NCBI GenBank assembly: GCA_028280565.1
Contig: JANQLQ010000096.1
Span: 1-37,362 of the forward strand
Direction: 5' to 3'
DNA: 37,362 bases
Source of the DNA: Fulvivirga sp.
GTDB lineage: Bacteria; Bacteroidota; Bacteroidia; Cytophagales; Cyclobacteriaceae
The position numbers and the translations under genes were made by a program. The number at the start of each line of letters is the position of its first letter. Within the stretch, counting starts at the first letter, position 1. This document shows, piece after piece, positions 7,628-20,332 of the stretch. The notes beneath the pieces were generated by a model. It had not been told where the DNA came from. It was given only the letters and a program-made list of their open reading frames with translations, and made no database searches.

Positions 7628-10600
7628 ATGATGAATTATTTACAAGTCGCGCAGAGGCTGTTGCTTTTTGTATGTTGTCATAGTGTAATTCCCGTGTTTG
7701 CCCAGCAGGATACAGACCAACCGATGGCCATGGCCCGGGCAACAAGTTTTACCTTAACACAGGACGCCACTAATGAAAAGCCACTTAAAGAAGCGCTAGA
7801 AGAAATGGAGGTGCGTTACAACATTAACATCTCCTACGACCCCACGCTGATCAAAGGCAAAAAAGTACAGGCTAAAATTGATTTTGGTAACCCTATTGAG
7901 AAAAACCTGGAAAGTCTTTTGGAAAAGCAAGGTCTTCGGTTTAAAAGGCTAGAGCAGGGTTATTACGTAGTGCTCGCCAAAAAAAGCAAAAAGAGTGCCT
8001 TGCAAGAGGCAGGGCCGGGAAAGGATACCTCGCCCACTTCCGGGCTTACATCATTGGATAGGAGTGGCACACAGCTACAGGAACGCCCCATTTTGCAGGA
8101 CCGTGTCATTCGGGGCGTAGTTAATGATGAGTTTGGTAACCCACTTCCCGGGGTGAATATCTTTGTTAAAAGTACAACCATCGGAACCGTCTCGGACATA
8201 AACGGTAGCTTTACCCTGTCCATACCGGATGGTTCCGAGACGCTGGTATTCTCGTTTATCGGGTATATGACCGAAGAGGTAGCCATTGGGGCGCAATCAG
8301 AGATCAATTTACAACTCACACCGGATATTGCTACGCTCCAAGAAATTGTAGTTGTGGGATATGGGGAGCAGAAAAAAGCAAATGTAACCGGGGCAGTCAG
8401 TACGATTTCCACGGAGCTATTAGAAGAAAGACCCGCATCCAATGCTACGAACCTTTTAGCCGGGCTGGCCCCTGGCCTGTCCGCTACACAGACTTCCGGG
8501 GGGATCGCCGGTGGTGACGACCCCGTCATACGCCTTAGGGGAGTCGGCACACTCAATAATTCCGACCCACTGATCCTGGTGGACGGTACGCCATCCTCGA
8601 TGACGGATATCAACCCTTCCGATATCGAGAATATCTCCATTTTGAAGGACGCTTCGGCCGCCGCCATTTATGGATCCAGGGCGGCTAACGGGGTGATATT
8701 GATCACGACTAAAAGAGCGGAAGAAGGCCTTAAATTAGAATATCAAGGTTTTGTAGGCTTCCAAGAGGTGGGTTCCAGTCCGGATTTGATCACAGATCCT
8801 ATTCTGTGGATGGAGCTTAAAAACGAAGGGCTTACCAATGGTGGTGACGCTCCTCTTTTCGGCCAAGACGTTATTGACGATTACAGGGCCAACCTAGGCA
8901 CGGATCCTTTGAGATACCCCGCTACAGATTGGTTTGATGAGCTGGTGGGAGATGAAGCTTTTATGACCTCGCATACCTTTACACTTAATGGCGGCAGCGA
9001 GGCTAGCCGCATACGTACCTCGCTAAACTACTTGCGCCAAGACGGTATTGGTCTTAACAATCAAATGGATCGGTACAGCATCCGCATTAACCAGGAAAAT
9101 AAGCTGGCCGAAAACTTTACCTTCGGTCTAAACCTATTTGGTGCGTGGTCAGACATCACCCCTATTGTAGATGGGCCGGCTAGTTTTAACAACGCTCAAC
9201 GGCAGTTCTTGCATATGGGAATGCAGGAAATGCCTATTGTTCCTACCATACAAGCGCCGGATGGCCGCTGGGGAGATGCACAGGTCGAAGGTGCCGGGTC
9301 CATTAATAATTGGTTTGCCTTGGCCTCGGTAGTGCAAGACGAGCAAATACGCCAGCGCATACAAGGCCAGTTATATGCCGGCTGGGAGATCCTCCCCGGC
9401 TTAAGGTTCGATGCCCGCGTGGCGTTAAACTATGATAATGCACAGAGAGACCAATTTATTGGACTAATTCCTACCGGGTCCCTTTGGAATTTCAACACCG
9501 GTATCGGCGCTCCTAATGATCGCGGGGAAACGGCTTTTTCCAATACCAACACCTCCACGCTTCTTACCAACTTTGAAACGCTGACCTATACCAAATCCAT
9601 TAATGGAGTCCATAACTTTTCCGTAATGGTCGGTCATCAATTGGATCAATTTAGAAGAGAGGAAGTAGAAGCTACCATCCAGGAGTTTCCGAGCAATAGT
9701 ACCCCGTCTTTAAGTGCGGGACAGGAAAACCCCGGGGTAGATCAAGAAATTGTAGAGTGGGCACTCATGTCTTATTTCGGAAGGTTCAGTTATAACTTTA
9801 GGGAGCGTTATCTGCTGGAAGCCAACGTCCGGGTAGACGGATCTTCCAGGTTCAGCGATGGTAATAAGTGGGGGACATTCCCTTCCTTCTCCGCCGGGTG
9901 GCGTGTTTCGGAAGAAGCATTTATGGAAGACCTTACGATTATCGATGAGCTGAAATTTAGAGGTTCTTGGGGAGAGCTAGGGAATCAGCAGATCAACGCT
10001 TATCCTTACCAGGCTACGTATTCCGTAAATGAGAGCTACAGTTTTGGAGGCAATGTAGTTACGGGTATAGCACAAAACGACCTTGCTAACAACGACATCC
10101 AATGGGAAACTACCACGACATGGAACCTTGGCCTTGACCTCACACTGCTCCAAGGGAAGATCAATTTTTCCGCGGATTATTTTAATCGCGAAACAGATGG
10201 CATCCTGGTCCGCCCGATAATACCCCAATATTTAGGAGGTAAGGATGCACCCTTCGAGAATTTGGCAGTAGTAGTCAATGATGGATTTGAATTTGACATA
10301 TTCCATCGCAACGAGATCGGGGATTTTAGGTATTCCGCAGGGTTAAATTTTACGGTGCAGGACAATGAGCTTACCCAGTACCTAAGTGATGTACCGTTTA
10401 TCGAAGCTGACGCTACAGGCTCGTACGTACTACAGGCAGGACAACCGATATGGGCCATTTACGGGTACCAAAACATTGGTATTTTCCAAACAGAGGATGA
10501 GATCGCCAATGCGCCCACCTACCCGGTTACTCCATCGCCCGGGGATTTGATGTTTGCCGATATCAATGGCAGGGATGAAGACGGTAACCTGACGGGAGAA

Positions 10601-11146
10601 CCCGACGGGCAGATCAATGACGATGACAGGACCATCATAGGAAACCAGGTCCCAAGACATCTCTTTGGCGCAAACATGAGCTTTGGATACAAAGGCTTTG
10701 ACCTTTCCGTGATCCTGCAAGGGGTTTTTGATGTGGATACTTGGACAGGGGTATCCTCGGCTTTTTGGCCAAATGATAAGGATGATCGCGGGCAGATCCA
10801 TTCCCTATGGACAGACCGGTGGACACCGGATAACCCAAGCACCGAGCTGCCGAGGATCGTTTCCGCCGGCGCCTACGGGCAAAATGTGCTGCCCTCTTCC
10901 TTTTTCGTAGAAGACAATTCTTTCCTAAGGGTAAGAAACATCACGTTGGGGTATAACTTCTCAGGCGCCCTTTTAGAAAACATCAAAGTCGACAAAATGA
11001 GGGTGTACATCAGTGCGGACAACCTGCTTACTTTCTCTGAATTCCAAGATAAGTGGGGCTGGGACCCTGAGCGTGAACCCAGGCAATTCGATGTAAGGAT
11101 ACCGAACGTAAGGACCGTGGTGTTTGGCGCAAACATCACCTTTTGA
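7628..11146 (+). CDS. SusC-like TonB-dependent transporter with STN domain
   Basis: This 1172-residue outer-membrane transporter imports oligosaccharides together with SusD. In order: signal peptide (1-25, ending VFAQ), STN domain (about 50-115), a linker, a carboxypeptidase-regulatory-like beta domain (about 160-232, VIRGVVNDEFGNPLPGVNIFV), a TonB-box-like LQEIVVVGYG (237-246), a plug (about 247-362, with LILVDG and SAAAIYGSRAANGVILITT) and the beta-barrel to a C-terminal Phe (VVFGANITF). The STN domain marks it as a signal-transducing transporter, matching the FecR and ECF genes directly upstream. The length is at the upper, STN-containing end of the family. SusD follows after 31 bases. The start is the first of two adjacent ATGs; the second, at 7631, would serve equally well. 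Confidence 0.96.
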   Translation: MMNYLQVAQRLLLFVCCHSVIPVFAQQDTDQPMAMARATSFTLTQDATNEKPLKEALEEMEVRYNINISYDPTLIKGKKVQAKIDFGNPIEKNLESLLEKQGLRFKRLEQGYYVVLAKKSKKSALQEAGPGKDTSPTSGLTSLDRSGTQLQERPILQDRVIRGVVNDEFGNPLPGVNIFVKSTTIGTVSDINGSFTLSIPDGSETLVFSFIGYMTEEVAIGAQSEINLQLTPDIATLQEIVVVGYGEQKKANVTGAVSTISTELLEERPASNATNLLAGLAPGLSATQTSGGIAGGDDPVIRLRGVGTLNNSDPLILVDGTPSSMTDINPSDIENISILKDASAAAIYGSRAANGVILITTKRAEEGLKLEYQGFVGFQEVGSSPDLITDPILWMELKNEGLTNGGDAPLFGQDVIDDYRANLGTDPLRYPATDWFDELVGDEAFMTSHTFTLNGGSEASRIRTSLNYLRQDGIGLNNQMDRYSIRINQENKLAENFTFGLNLFGAWSDITPIVDGPASFNNAQRQFLHMGMQEMPIVPTIQAPDGRWGDAQVEGAGSINNWFALASVVQDEQIRQRIQGQLYAGWEILPGLRFDARVALNYDNAQRDQFIGLIPTGSLWNFNTGIGAPNDRGETAFSNTNTSTLLTNFETLTYTKSINGVHNFSVMVGHQLDQFRREEVEATIQEFPSNSTPSLSAGQENPGVDQEIVEWALMSYFGRFSYNFRERYLLEANVRVDGSSRFSDGNKWGTFPSFSAGWRVSEEAFMEDLTIIDELKFRGSWGELGNQQINAYPYQATYSVNESYSFGGNVVTGIAQNDLANNDIQWETTTTWNLGLDLTLLQGKINFSADYFNRETDGILVRPIIPQYLGGKDAPFENLAVVVNDGFEFDIFHRNEIGDFRYSAGLNFTVQDNELTQYLSDVPFIEADATGSYVLQAGQPIWAIYGYQNIGIFQTEDEIANAPTYPVTPSPGDLMFADINGRDEDGNLTGEPDGQINDDDRTIIGNQVPRHLFGANMSFGYKGFDLSVILQGVFDVDTWTGVSSAFWPNDKDDRGQIHSLWTDRWTPDNPSTELPRIVSAGAYGQNVLPSSFFVEDNSFLRVRNITLGYNFSGALLENIKVDKMRVYISADNLLTFSEFQDKWGWDPEREPRQFDVRIPNVRTVVFGANITF

Positions 11147-11177
11147 TCACGAGGTTTAACTATTAAATCGTAGGAAA

Positions 11178-12785
11178 ATGAAAAGATTGAAATACATACT
11201 AACGGTAAGCATCTTAGTTTCAGCCATCTCTTGTGAGGATATACTTGACAAGCAGCCTTTTGATCAAATCGCTGAAACTACGTTCTGGCAGAATTCTGCC
11301 GATGCAGAGGCCGGTCTTGTGGCCTGCTATGATGCCTTGCAAATCACGGAAGACCGTTCTGCATTTTCATGGGAACGCTGGTCGGCCTTCGATATGCTAA
11401 CACAGGTCGGGGTAATTAGAAATTCAGGCCTTAGGGGCATTTCTACCAGTACGGCAAGCCCGGTTTGGAGAGATTTTGAACGTGCCTGGAGGGGACATTA
11501 CCGCGGCTTGATCCGGACCAATGACTTCTTGGTCAACATTGACCCTATTGTTTTTGCCGATGAGGAACGAAAAGAACACGCCATAGGAGAGGCTCGGTTC
11601 CTGCGGGCTATGTATTCCTTTGCACTTACAATGATATGGGGAGATGTACCCTATTTCGATGATGTGCCAAGCATCGAAGACATCGGCACGGAAAAAACCA
11701 GCCGCGAAGAGATCATCGCCATCATAAAGGCAGATTTGGATGAAGCGATAGAAAAGCTGCCGGCTACCCCGGATGATATAGGCCGTGCCGGCAAAGGAGC
11801 GGCTCATATGCTTAGATTGAAACTTGCGCTTTTTGAAGAAGATTGGCCCACGGCCATAGACCAGGCAGAAGCCGTGATGAACCTCGGCATTTATGCCTTG
11901 GAGCCGAACTATGCTGATGTTTTTACCCTTGAAAATGAAAATAATCCCGAGGTGATCTTTGATGTGCAGGCCATAGCCGATAGCGACATAGAACCCGGCA
12001 ATACCTTTGAAGATATGTTTTCAGGCAGGTTTTCCTCTAATAGCGGCCTGTCATGGATCGGTCCCGGGCTATGGTTGGTAGAGAAATACGAAGTCATAGA
12101 CCCAGACCCGGATTATGTCCAGGAAGATCCCCGTATCCCTACGGAAGTGTATGATTACTTTGAAGGTCGCGACCCGAGGATGGATGCCAACATTATTAGG
12201 CCTGGCGCTCGATTCATCGGCGTAGGGGGCACAGATTTTCTTTATCCTTTTGTGAACAACTATACGCATTCCAGGAGCGGGCTGCATGCCCGTAAATATG
12301 TGATCCCGGGAGATGCCAGCCGGAACGGTAGTAATGCATCACCGATGAACTTCATCCTTTTCAGGTATGCAGATGCCATTTTACATTGGGCAGAAGCCAT
12401 GGTACAGCAAAACGGCGGTGCCGCCCTGGGTGATCAAAGCGTCATTGACGCGATCAATAGCATTCGGTCTCGTGCGTCGGACCAGCTACCCCTCTATAAT
12501 GCTACATCCTTTGCAAGTGTAGATGACATGTTGACAGCAATTTACGACGAGCGTGTAAGGGAAATGGCACTGGAGGGGTGGCTTTATTGGGATTTTAAAC
12601 GGTGGGGCTGGATAGAGCAAAGAGACGGGTTCGCTATTATGGGAATGGCCTTGTCTAATGACGAGGTGATCTTCGACCCTAATCCCAAAGTCGTCATGGC
12701 CTGGAACCCGGGAAAAGATGAGCTATTCCCCATTCCACAATCCGAAATTGATCTGACAGGCTTACGTCAGAATCCAAACTGGTAA
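11178..12785 (+). CDS. SusD/RagB-like surface glycan-binding lipoprotein
   Basis: This 535-residue lipoprotein has its lipobox at SAISC (Cys19) followed by the classic EDILDKQPFDQIAETTFW, in which FW is a family hallmark. TPR-like helices follow (EERKEHAIGEARFLRAMYSFALTMIWGDVPYFDDV) and the SusD C-terminal signature LHWAEAMVQQNGG, then YDERVREMALEGWLYWDFKRWG and FPIPQSEIDLTGLRQNPNW. It caps the SusC transporter at the cell surface and captures the glycan. The length is normal for the family. It is co-transcribed with SusC (31-base gap) and followed by a hairpin at 12804-12835 that may lower read-through to the enzyme genes. Confidence 0.96.
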   Translation: MKRLKYILTVSILVSAISCEDILDKQPFDQIAETTFWQNSADAEAGLVACYDALQITEDRSAFSWERWSAFDMLTQVGVIRNSGLRGISTSTASPVWRDFERAWRGHYRGLIRTNDFLVNIDPIVFADEERKEHAIGEARFLRAMYSFALTMIWGDVPYFDDVPSIEDIGTEKTSREEIIAIIKADLDEAIEKLPATPDDIGRAGKGAAHMLRLKLALFEEDWPTAIDQAEAVMNLGIYALEPNYADVFTLENENNPEVIFDVQAIADSDIEPGNTFEDMFSGRFSSNSGLSWIGPGLWLVEKYEVIDPDPDYVQEDPRIPTEVYDYFEGRDPRMDANIIRPGARFIGVGGTDFLYPFVNNYTHSRSGLHARKYVIPGDASRNGSNASPMNFILFRYADAILHWAEAMVQQNGGAALGDQSVIDAINSIRSRASDQLPLYNATSFASVDDMLTAIYDERVREMALEGWLYWDFKRWGWIEQRDGFAIMGMALSNDEVIFDPNPKVVMAWNPGKDELFPIPQSEIDLTGLRQNPNW

Positions 12786-12803
12786 TACTGTTTCTAGATA
12801 GTT

Positions 12804-12835
12804 GTAGGCTGTGCTTTTAACCGGGCGCAGCCTAC
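12804..12835 (+). terminator. Terminator-like hairpin after susD-like gene
   Basis: The arms GTAGGCTGTGC (12804-12814) and GCGCAGCCTAC (12825-12835) pair over 11 bases with a single G-U, around a 10-base loop. Only TTT follows, so termination is probably partial. Its place just after SusC/SusD suits a device that keeps transporter transcripts more abundant than enzyme transcripts, through attenuation or 3'-end stabilisation. Confidence 0.55.
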
Positions 12836-12921
12836 TTTCCAGGTAATAATCACTACGATTTCGAAAATAGGCATACGTGTCATGGGATTGTACTCCCAAT
12901 TATGTAGCGAATAAAACACTC

Positions 12922-14790
12922 ATGGATACCGGCATACCTCGCAAATCACTTGTATTCCTACTGCTGTTTTTCCTTCACAATGCTTGGGGACAAAAAACGA
13001 TCTATTTTTCGGAATATTTGTCTCGCTACAAAGACACAAGCCTTGCATTCTATAAGGCCTTAGAAGCTTGCAAAGCAGAGAAAGCCCATAAGCTGGTCAT
13101 ACCCAGGTCCACCTACCACTGCCATCCCGAAAGGGCTTACCAGCAATACCGGGAGATCAGCAACAACGAGAATGGGATAAAACGAATAGCATTACCCATT
13201 ATTGACCAGGAAAACCTTGAGATCGATGGTCAAGGGTCCAGGATAATTCTGCATGGGGTGATGATGGGGGCTGTTATTGAGAGCTCCAAGAATGTCAAAG
13301 TAACAGGTCTTGAATTCGACTGGGCTAAGCCCTTTTATGCCCAGGGAAAAGTAACTGCGGTCGATACTACCCAAAAAACATTTGACTTGGAATTTGCCAG
13401 CGATGTAGTGTATCGAGTGGTGAAAGACGAGGTCCTTTTTACAAGTCACGGCAGAGAATACGGTATCTCGAAGAATTTTTGGTTTGACCCTGCAAACGGC
13501 TATCCCGTGTATAACTTAACCAAGATTGCGCCGAAACATTGGGATACCCGTAAGGAAAGTCACTACCAAGTAGAAGATTTAGGGGATCAAAACATAAGAA
13601 TAAGAAACGAGCTTGAGCCTCTCCCTAAGGTAGGGTGGCACTTCATAGCGAAGTGGAAGAACTTACAATATCGTGTCAACCGGTCCGCGCCTGGTATCCA
13701 CATGCGCAATGCATTCCGGGTCACTTTGTATGATGTAAAAGTATTTTCTGCTGCCGGTATGGGCATCGTGGGCGAGCGGAGCGGGGACATTACCCTTGAG
13801 AGGGTTCAAGTCGTACCTACACCCGGCACGGATCGTGTCGTTTCAGCTACCGCGGATGCCACCCACTTTGTAAACTGCAAAGGTAAAGTGATTTTAAAGG
13901 ATTGCGTTTTTGAAAATAACCTCGATGATGGGCTGAACATCCATGGTAATTATGCAGAGGTATACGAAGTATTGGACTCCCATACCCTGGGGGTTAAACT
14001 CATGCACCGGCAGCAGGCGGGCTACGAATTTGCCGCAGCAGGGGATACACTTCGCGTGATCGATAAAAAAACGTTGCTGTCCACCGGCCAATACCTGGTA
14101 GTAGAAGATGTAGAATACATAAACGATGAATATTTTGAGATCTTAGTTCAAGACCCTACGGAAGGGATCTCTACGGGGATGGGGCTAGACAATATCTCAT
14201 GGACAGCAGAGCTGGAAATGACCGGCTGCTCTATCGGCAAAAACTGGGCGAGGAGCGTGCTGGTAAAAACACCCGGAAGGTCCGTCGTGACCCATAACCG
14301 GTTCTATTCAGCTATGCAAGGGATAAGGAATTGGGGAGACATGACCTGGTTCTACGAATCCGGAAATGTCACCGACGTCCTGGTCAGTAACAATGAGTTT
14401 ATAGATCTCTGCCGCGTGGGTGCAGGCTTTCCCGTGATTGTCATTTATCCCCAAATAAAAGAACGACAGGCCAACGCCGGGCATTACTATAATCATAACA
14501 TCAGGATCACGGACAACGTGATCCGGGCGTTTGATAGAGGCATCCTTTATGCCTTTTCAGTAGACGGCTTAACCTTTGAGAACAATACCATTATCCGGAC
14601 CGAAACTTTTGAACCATTATTTCCCTCCTTACCGGTCATTGAAATTGAAAACTGTAAAGCGGTAACGATCCACCAGAACCGTTACGAAGGAAAACCCACG
14701 GCCGACATTGTAATTGATAGCATTAGCCAGCCATACAGCCGGGTCAAAAACAACAAAGGATTCACCTATAAAACGGCAAACGATCCATGA
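12922..14790 (+). CDS. GH110-like exo-alpha-galactosidase (right-handed beta-helix)
   Basis: This 622-residue protein begins with a signal peptide (MDTGIPRKSLVFLLLFFLHNAWG) and is then a beta-helix throughout, with recurring NVKVTGLEF, DITLERVQV, KVILKDCVF and DVLVSNNEF coils. The motifs ADATHFVNCKGK and FENNLDDGLNIHG, with adjacent Asp335-Asp336, match the active-site region of GH110, a family of retained-sequence beta-helix enzymes that remove terminal alpha-1,3-linked galactose. Assignment is from motif recognition, so another beta-helix hydrolase family remains possible. The start is the ATG at 12922; an upstream in-frame ATG at 12877 would add 15 residues that spoil the signal peptide. 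The stop overlaps the next gene by 4 bases (ATGA), so the two are coupled. It should act in the periplasm on galactose-containing ends released by the upstream machinery. Confidence 0.78.
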   Translation: MDTGIPRKSLVFLLLFFLHNAWGQKTIYFSEYLSRYKDTSLAFYKALEACKAEKAHKLVIPRSTYHCHPERAYQQYREISNNENGIKRIALPIIDQENLEIDGQGSRIILHGVMMGAVIESSKNVKVTGLEFDWAKPFYAQGKVTAVDTTQKTFDLEFASDVVYRVVKDEVLFTSHGREYGISKNFWFDPANGYPVYNLTKIAPKHWDTRKESHYQVEDLGDQNIRIRNELEPLPKVGWHFIAKWKNLQYRVNRSAPGIHMRNAFRVTLYDVKVFSAAGMGIVGERSGDITLERVQVVPTPGTDRVVSATADATHFVNCKGKVILKDCVFENNLDDGLNIHGNYAEVYEVLDSHTLGVKLMHRQQAGYEFAAAGDTLRVIDKKTLLSTGQYLVVEDVEYINDEYFEILVQDPTEGISTGMGLDNISWTAELEMTGCSIGKNWARSVLVKTPGRSVVTHNRFYSAMQGIRNWGDMTWFYESGNVTDVLVSNNEFIDLCRVGAGFPVIVIYPQIKERQANAGHYYNHNIRITDNVIRAFDRGILYAFSVDGLTFENNTIIRTETFEPLFPSLPVIEIENCKAVTIHQNRYEGKPTADIVIDSISQPYSRVKNNKGFTYKTANDP

Positions 14791-17054
14791 TGAGCAAGAT
14801 AGCAAGTACTTTAAAAACTACGAACCTACGGCAGTACTGCTTCTTTAACAGTATTATTCCCTGTATTCTATTGGTTTTTGGTTGTAATACAGGTCCTAAA
14901 GAGGAAAAGCTAGTGAATACTGTACCCTTCAAACACGGCTTAGCCCAAAAGCTGGGGGGAGGCTCTACCAACAATGCCGTTTTTGGCAACCCGACCAGCA
15001 TCAATATTTACGAAGCTGCCAATATCCTAGGCTACGGCGCAGCGCGGGGGAATTTAAATCACCATGAATATTGGCAGAACGGGGCCCCTGTTACGGGCAA
15101 ACTGGACAGGATCATCGGCTGGTATAAGTATGGGATTAAACCCTTATTTCTACTGAACCATTACCCCGACTCAGCGAATCCCATAGGAAGTTATGAAAAA
15201 TGGTTCGCCATAGGGGCTGCCTTTGCCGGGCGTTTCCGTCCCAACAGCGATTTCCTGCTCTCCAAAGGCATAAAAGACTGGGGCATTACAGAATATATGG
15301 CTTTTAACGAGCCCCAGTGGCATGAAATACGGCACCCCGGCACTATGCCAGCCGCTGCTTACAAGGAAGCGCTCCGGGGATTGGCCGATGGTGTTCACTC
15401 CGTCGATCCTAAACTGAAAGTGAGCCCCGGGGGCTTTACCTTCCCCCTTTGGCAGAGTGTACTGGCCGACCCACCGGACCTGGAGGCTATCAACTTGATC
15501 CGCGAAATTGTCCCGTTATACAATGACGGCACCCTGCACGCATTATACTTACATCCCTATGTAAACCGCCGGGATTTTAAAAAAGGCAGGTCAGCCCAGC
15601 GGATATTCGATCGCGTAAAAGAGACCTTGGGAATTAAAAGGGACATTCATTTTGCCGTGCTGGAGTTTTGTTTCGCAGGGTCTTTCACGTTGGACGATCA
15701 AAAAGATGATGCCAAGGGATTAGATCAAGGTGCTAACGTGGCAGAACACTTTGGAAAAGAATCCGAGGAGGGCAAAGCCTACGGGATGATGGCAGCGCTC
15801 TGGGACAACCTCACCGTGACCGGCAATAAGGGACAGCCCATTACCGACTATGTACTGGCCTGGGAACCCCTCACCACTTATTTGGGGAACCGCAACTGGG
15901 GCCTGGCCAAAAGTAAAGCGCCTTATGAAGGTCGCTTAGCGGCTAACATGCTCCAACTGAATAGCTATTTAACCACGGGCATGTCCTTCACCCGTATAGA
16001 CCATGACCGCGAGGTCTTTGAATTAGAAGGCAATGGTAACCGGCTGATAGCCTGGCAAAACTGGAAAGGCTGGTCCTCCATTGCCGCGGATACCTTCACC
16101 GTAGCAGGCATTCCAAAAGAAGCGAAGCAACTGGAAGTGTTTGATGCCCTTTCCTGGGAGAGTGGCCCGGGTTTTAGTGGTGTGCCAAAGCCGGTGCAGG
16201 CCCATTCCCTCCAAGGAGAAAATTCCTTTACTGTGAAAGGTCTAAAAACGGATCGGACCTATCTTTTTATGCTATGGAACAACAAGCAGGAGCGAACGCC
16301 CCCAAGCGTTAGCCTGGAACCATTGGCCGCTTATGAGCATGGAAGCATGATCATCCCGGCGGAAGTAAATGCCGCCAATGGGAAGGTCCTTGTAAGCCGG
16401 GTGTACAACGGTGCCCACCTACTGGCTGAACTACCTGGCGGAGGCCCTATCCATTACACTTGGAAAAATCCACCACCCGGCTTAAATAAAATCCGGGTTA
16501 CGGCCATGGACGATTCGGGGCTGCTCAATACCGCTCAACAAGAGATTACCATACCGCACGACGAACCACATGTAAAAGTGCAGGAGGATACCTACATCCG
16601 TGGCTTTCATAAACGCTACAGCAGTAAAAACTTTGGAGCCTTAACGGTACTGGAAACCAAAGTCGGGGGAAACAAGGCCATACGGTACAGCTATCTCAAG
16701 TTTGATTTGGCTGCCATTCCAAAAACTTTTGAAAGGTGTGAATTGAGATTGAAAGTGGATCGAAACAGTGATTACCCGGGCAACCAATGCATCTTATACA
16801 CAGTACAGGATAACACTTGGGCGGAAAACGAGATGGCTTGGGATACGGCTCCGCCAAAAGGAGATAGCCTTTCTACGGCAAAAGTGCCTCTTCCCGGTGA
16901 GTGGATCGCCTTTGATATTTCAGCTTACATCAAAGAAAAAAAGCAAAATACTAAGCAGGTCTCATTCCGGCTGGAAAAACCTAACCGCACTCATGTGAGC
17001 TTTTTCAGCAAAGAATCGCACCCCATGAACGCCCCAATTTTAAGCTTTAACTAA
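14787..17054 (+). CDS. Lipoprotein with GH-A-like barrel and C-terminal DNRLRE (CBM96-like) module
   Basis: This 755-residue protein has a lipoprotein signal (LLVFGC, Cys33). Residues 55-400 look like a (beta/alpha)8 glycosidase of clan GH-A: TEYMAFNEP puts the acid/base at Glu175 and FAVLEFCF the nucleophile at Glu293, a spacing typical of strands 4 and 7. A beta domain follows (about 405-497), then an Ig-like segment (about 503-590) and a DNRLRE-type module (about 595-755, VQEDTYIRGF, YLKFDLAAIP, WAENEMAWDTAPP). It is a clear paralogue of the protein at 22639-26562: both have GIxDWG, MAFNEP, DGVHSV-P, TGMxF and EGNGxRLI-WQN. I cannot place the barrel in a numbered family; GH39- or GH86-like enzymes are the nearest in style. 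It probably sits on the outer membrane and cleaves the main chain or large oligosaccharides. Confidence 0.75.
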   Translation: MMSKIASTLKTTNLRQYCFFNSIIPCILLVFGCNTGPKEEKLVNTVPFKHGLAQKLGGGSTNNAVFGNPTSINIYEAANILGYGAARGNLNHHEYWQNGAPVTGKLDRIIGWYKYGIKPLFLLNHYPDSANPIGSYEKWFAIGAAFAGRFRPNSDFLLSKGIKDWGITEYMAFNEPQWHEIRHPGTMPAAAYKEALRGLADGVHSVDPKLKVSPGGFTFPLWQSVLADPPDLEAINLIREIVPLYNDGTLHALYLHPYVNRRDFKKGRSAQRIFDRVKETLGIKRDIHFAVLEFCFAGSFTLDDQKDDAKGLDQGANVAEHFGKESEEGKAYGMMAALWDNLTVTGNKGQPITDYVLAWEPLTTYLGNRNWGLAKSKAPYEGRLAANMLQLNSYLTTGMSFTRIDHDREVFELEGNGNRLIAWQNWKGWSSIAADTFTVAGIPKEAKQLEVFDALSWESGPGFSGVPKPVQAHSLQGENSFTVKGLKTDRTYLFMLWNNKQERTPPSVSLEPLAAYEHGSMIIPAEVNAANGKVLVSRVYNGAHLLAELPGGGPIHYTWKNPPPGLNKIRVTAMDDSGLLNTAQQEITIPHDEPHVKVQEDTYIRGFHKRYSSKNFGALTVLETKVGGNKAIRYSYLKFDLAAIPKTFERCELRLKVDRNSDYPGNQCILYTVQDNTWAENEMAWDTAPPKGDSLSTAKVPLPGEWIAFDISAYIKEKKQNTKQVSFRLEKPNRTHVSFFSKESHPMNAPILSFN

Positions 17055-20315
<3,261 letters not shown>

Positions 20316-20332
20316 TAAAAACAAATACAAAT

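Noticed and set aside
10430-10842. Long minus-strand open frames within the SusC gene (107-123 codons)
   Set aside because: They are shadows of a strongly supported SusC reading frame and have no domain features.
12877-12921. Upstream ATG for the GH110-like protein
   Set aside because: The 15 added residues (MSWDCTPNYVANKTL) do not fit a signal peptide, while the ATG at 12922 gives a normal one.
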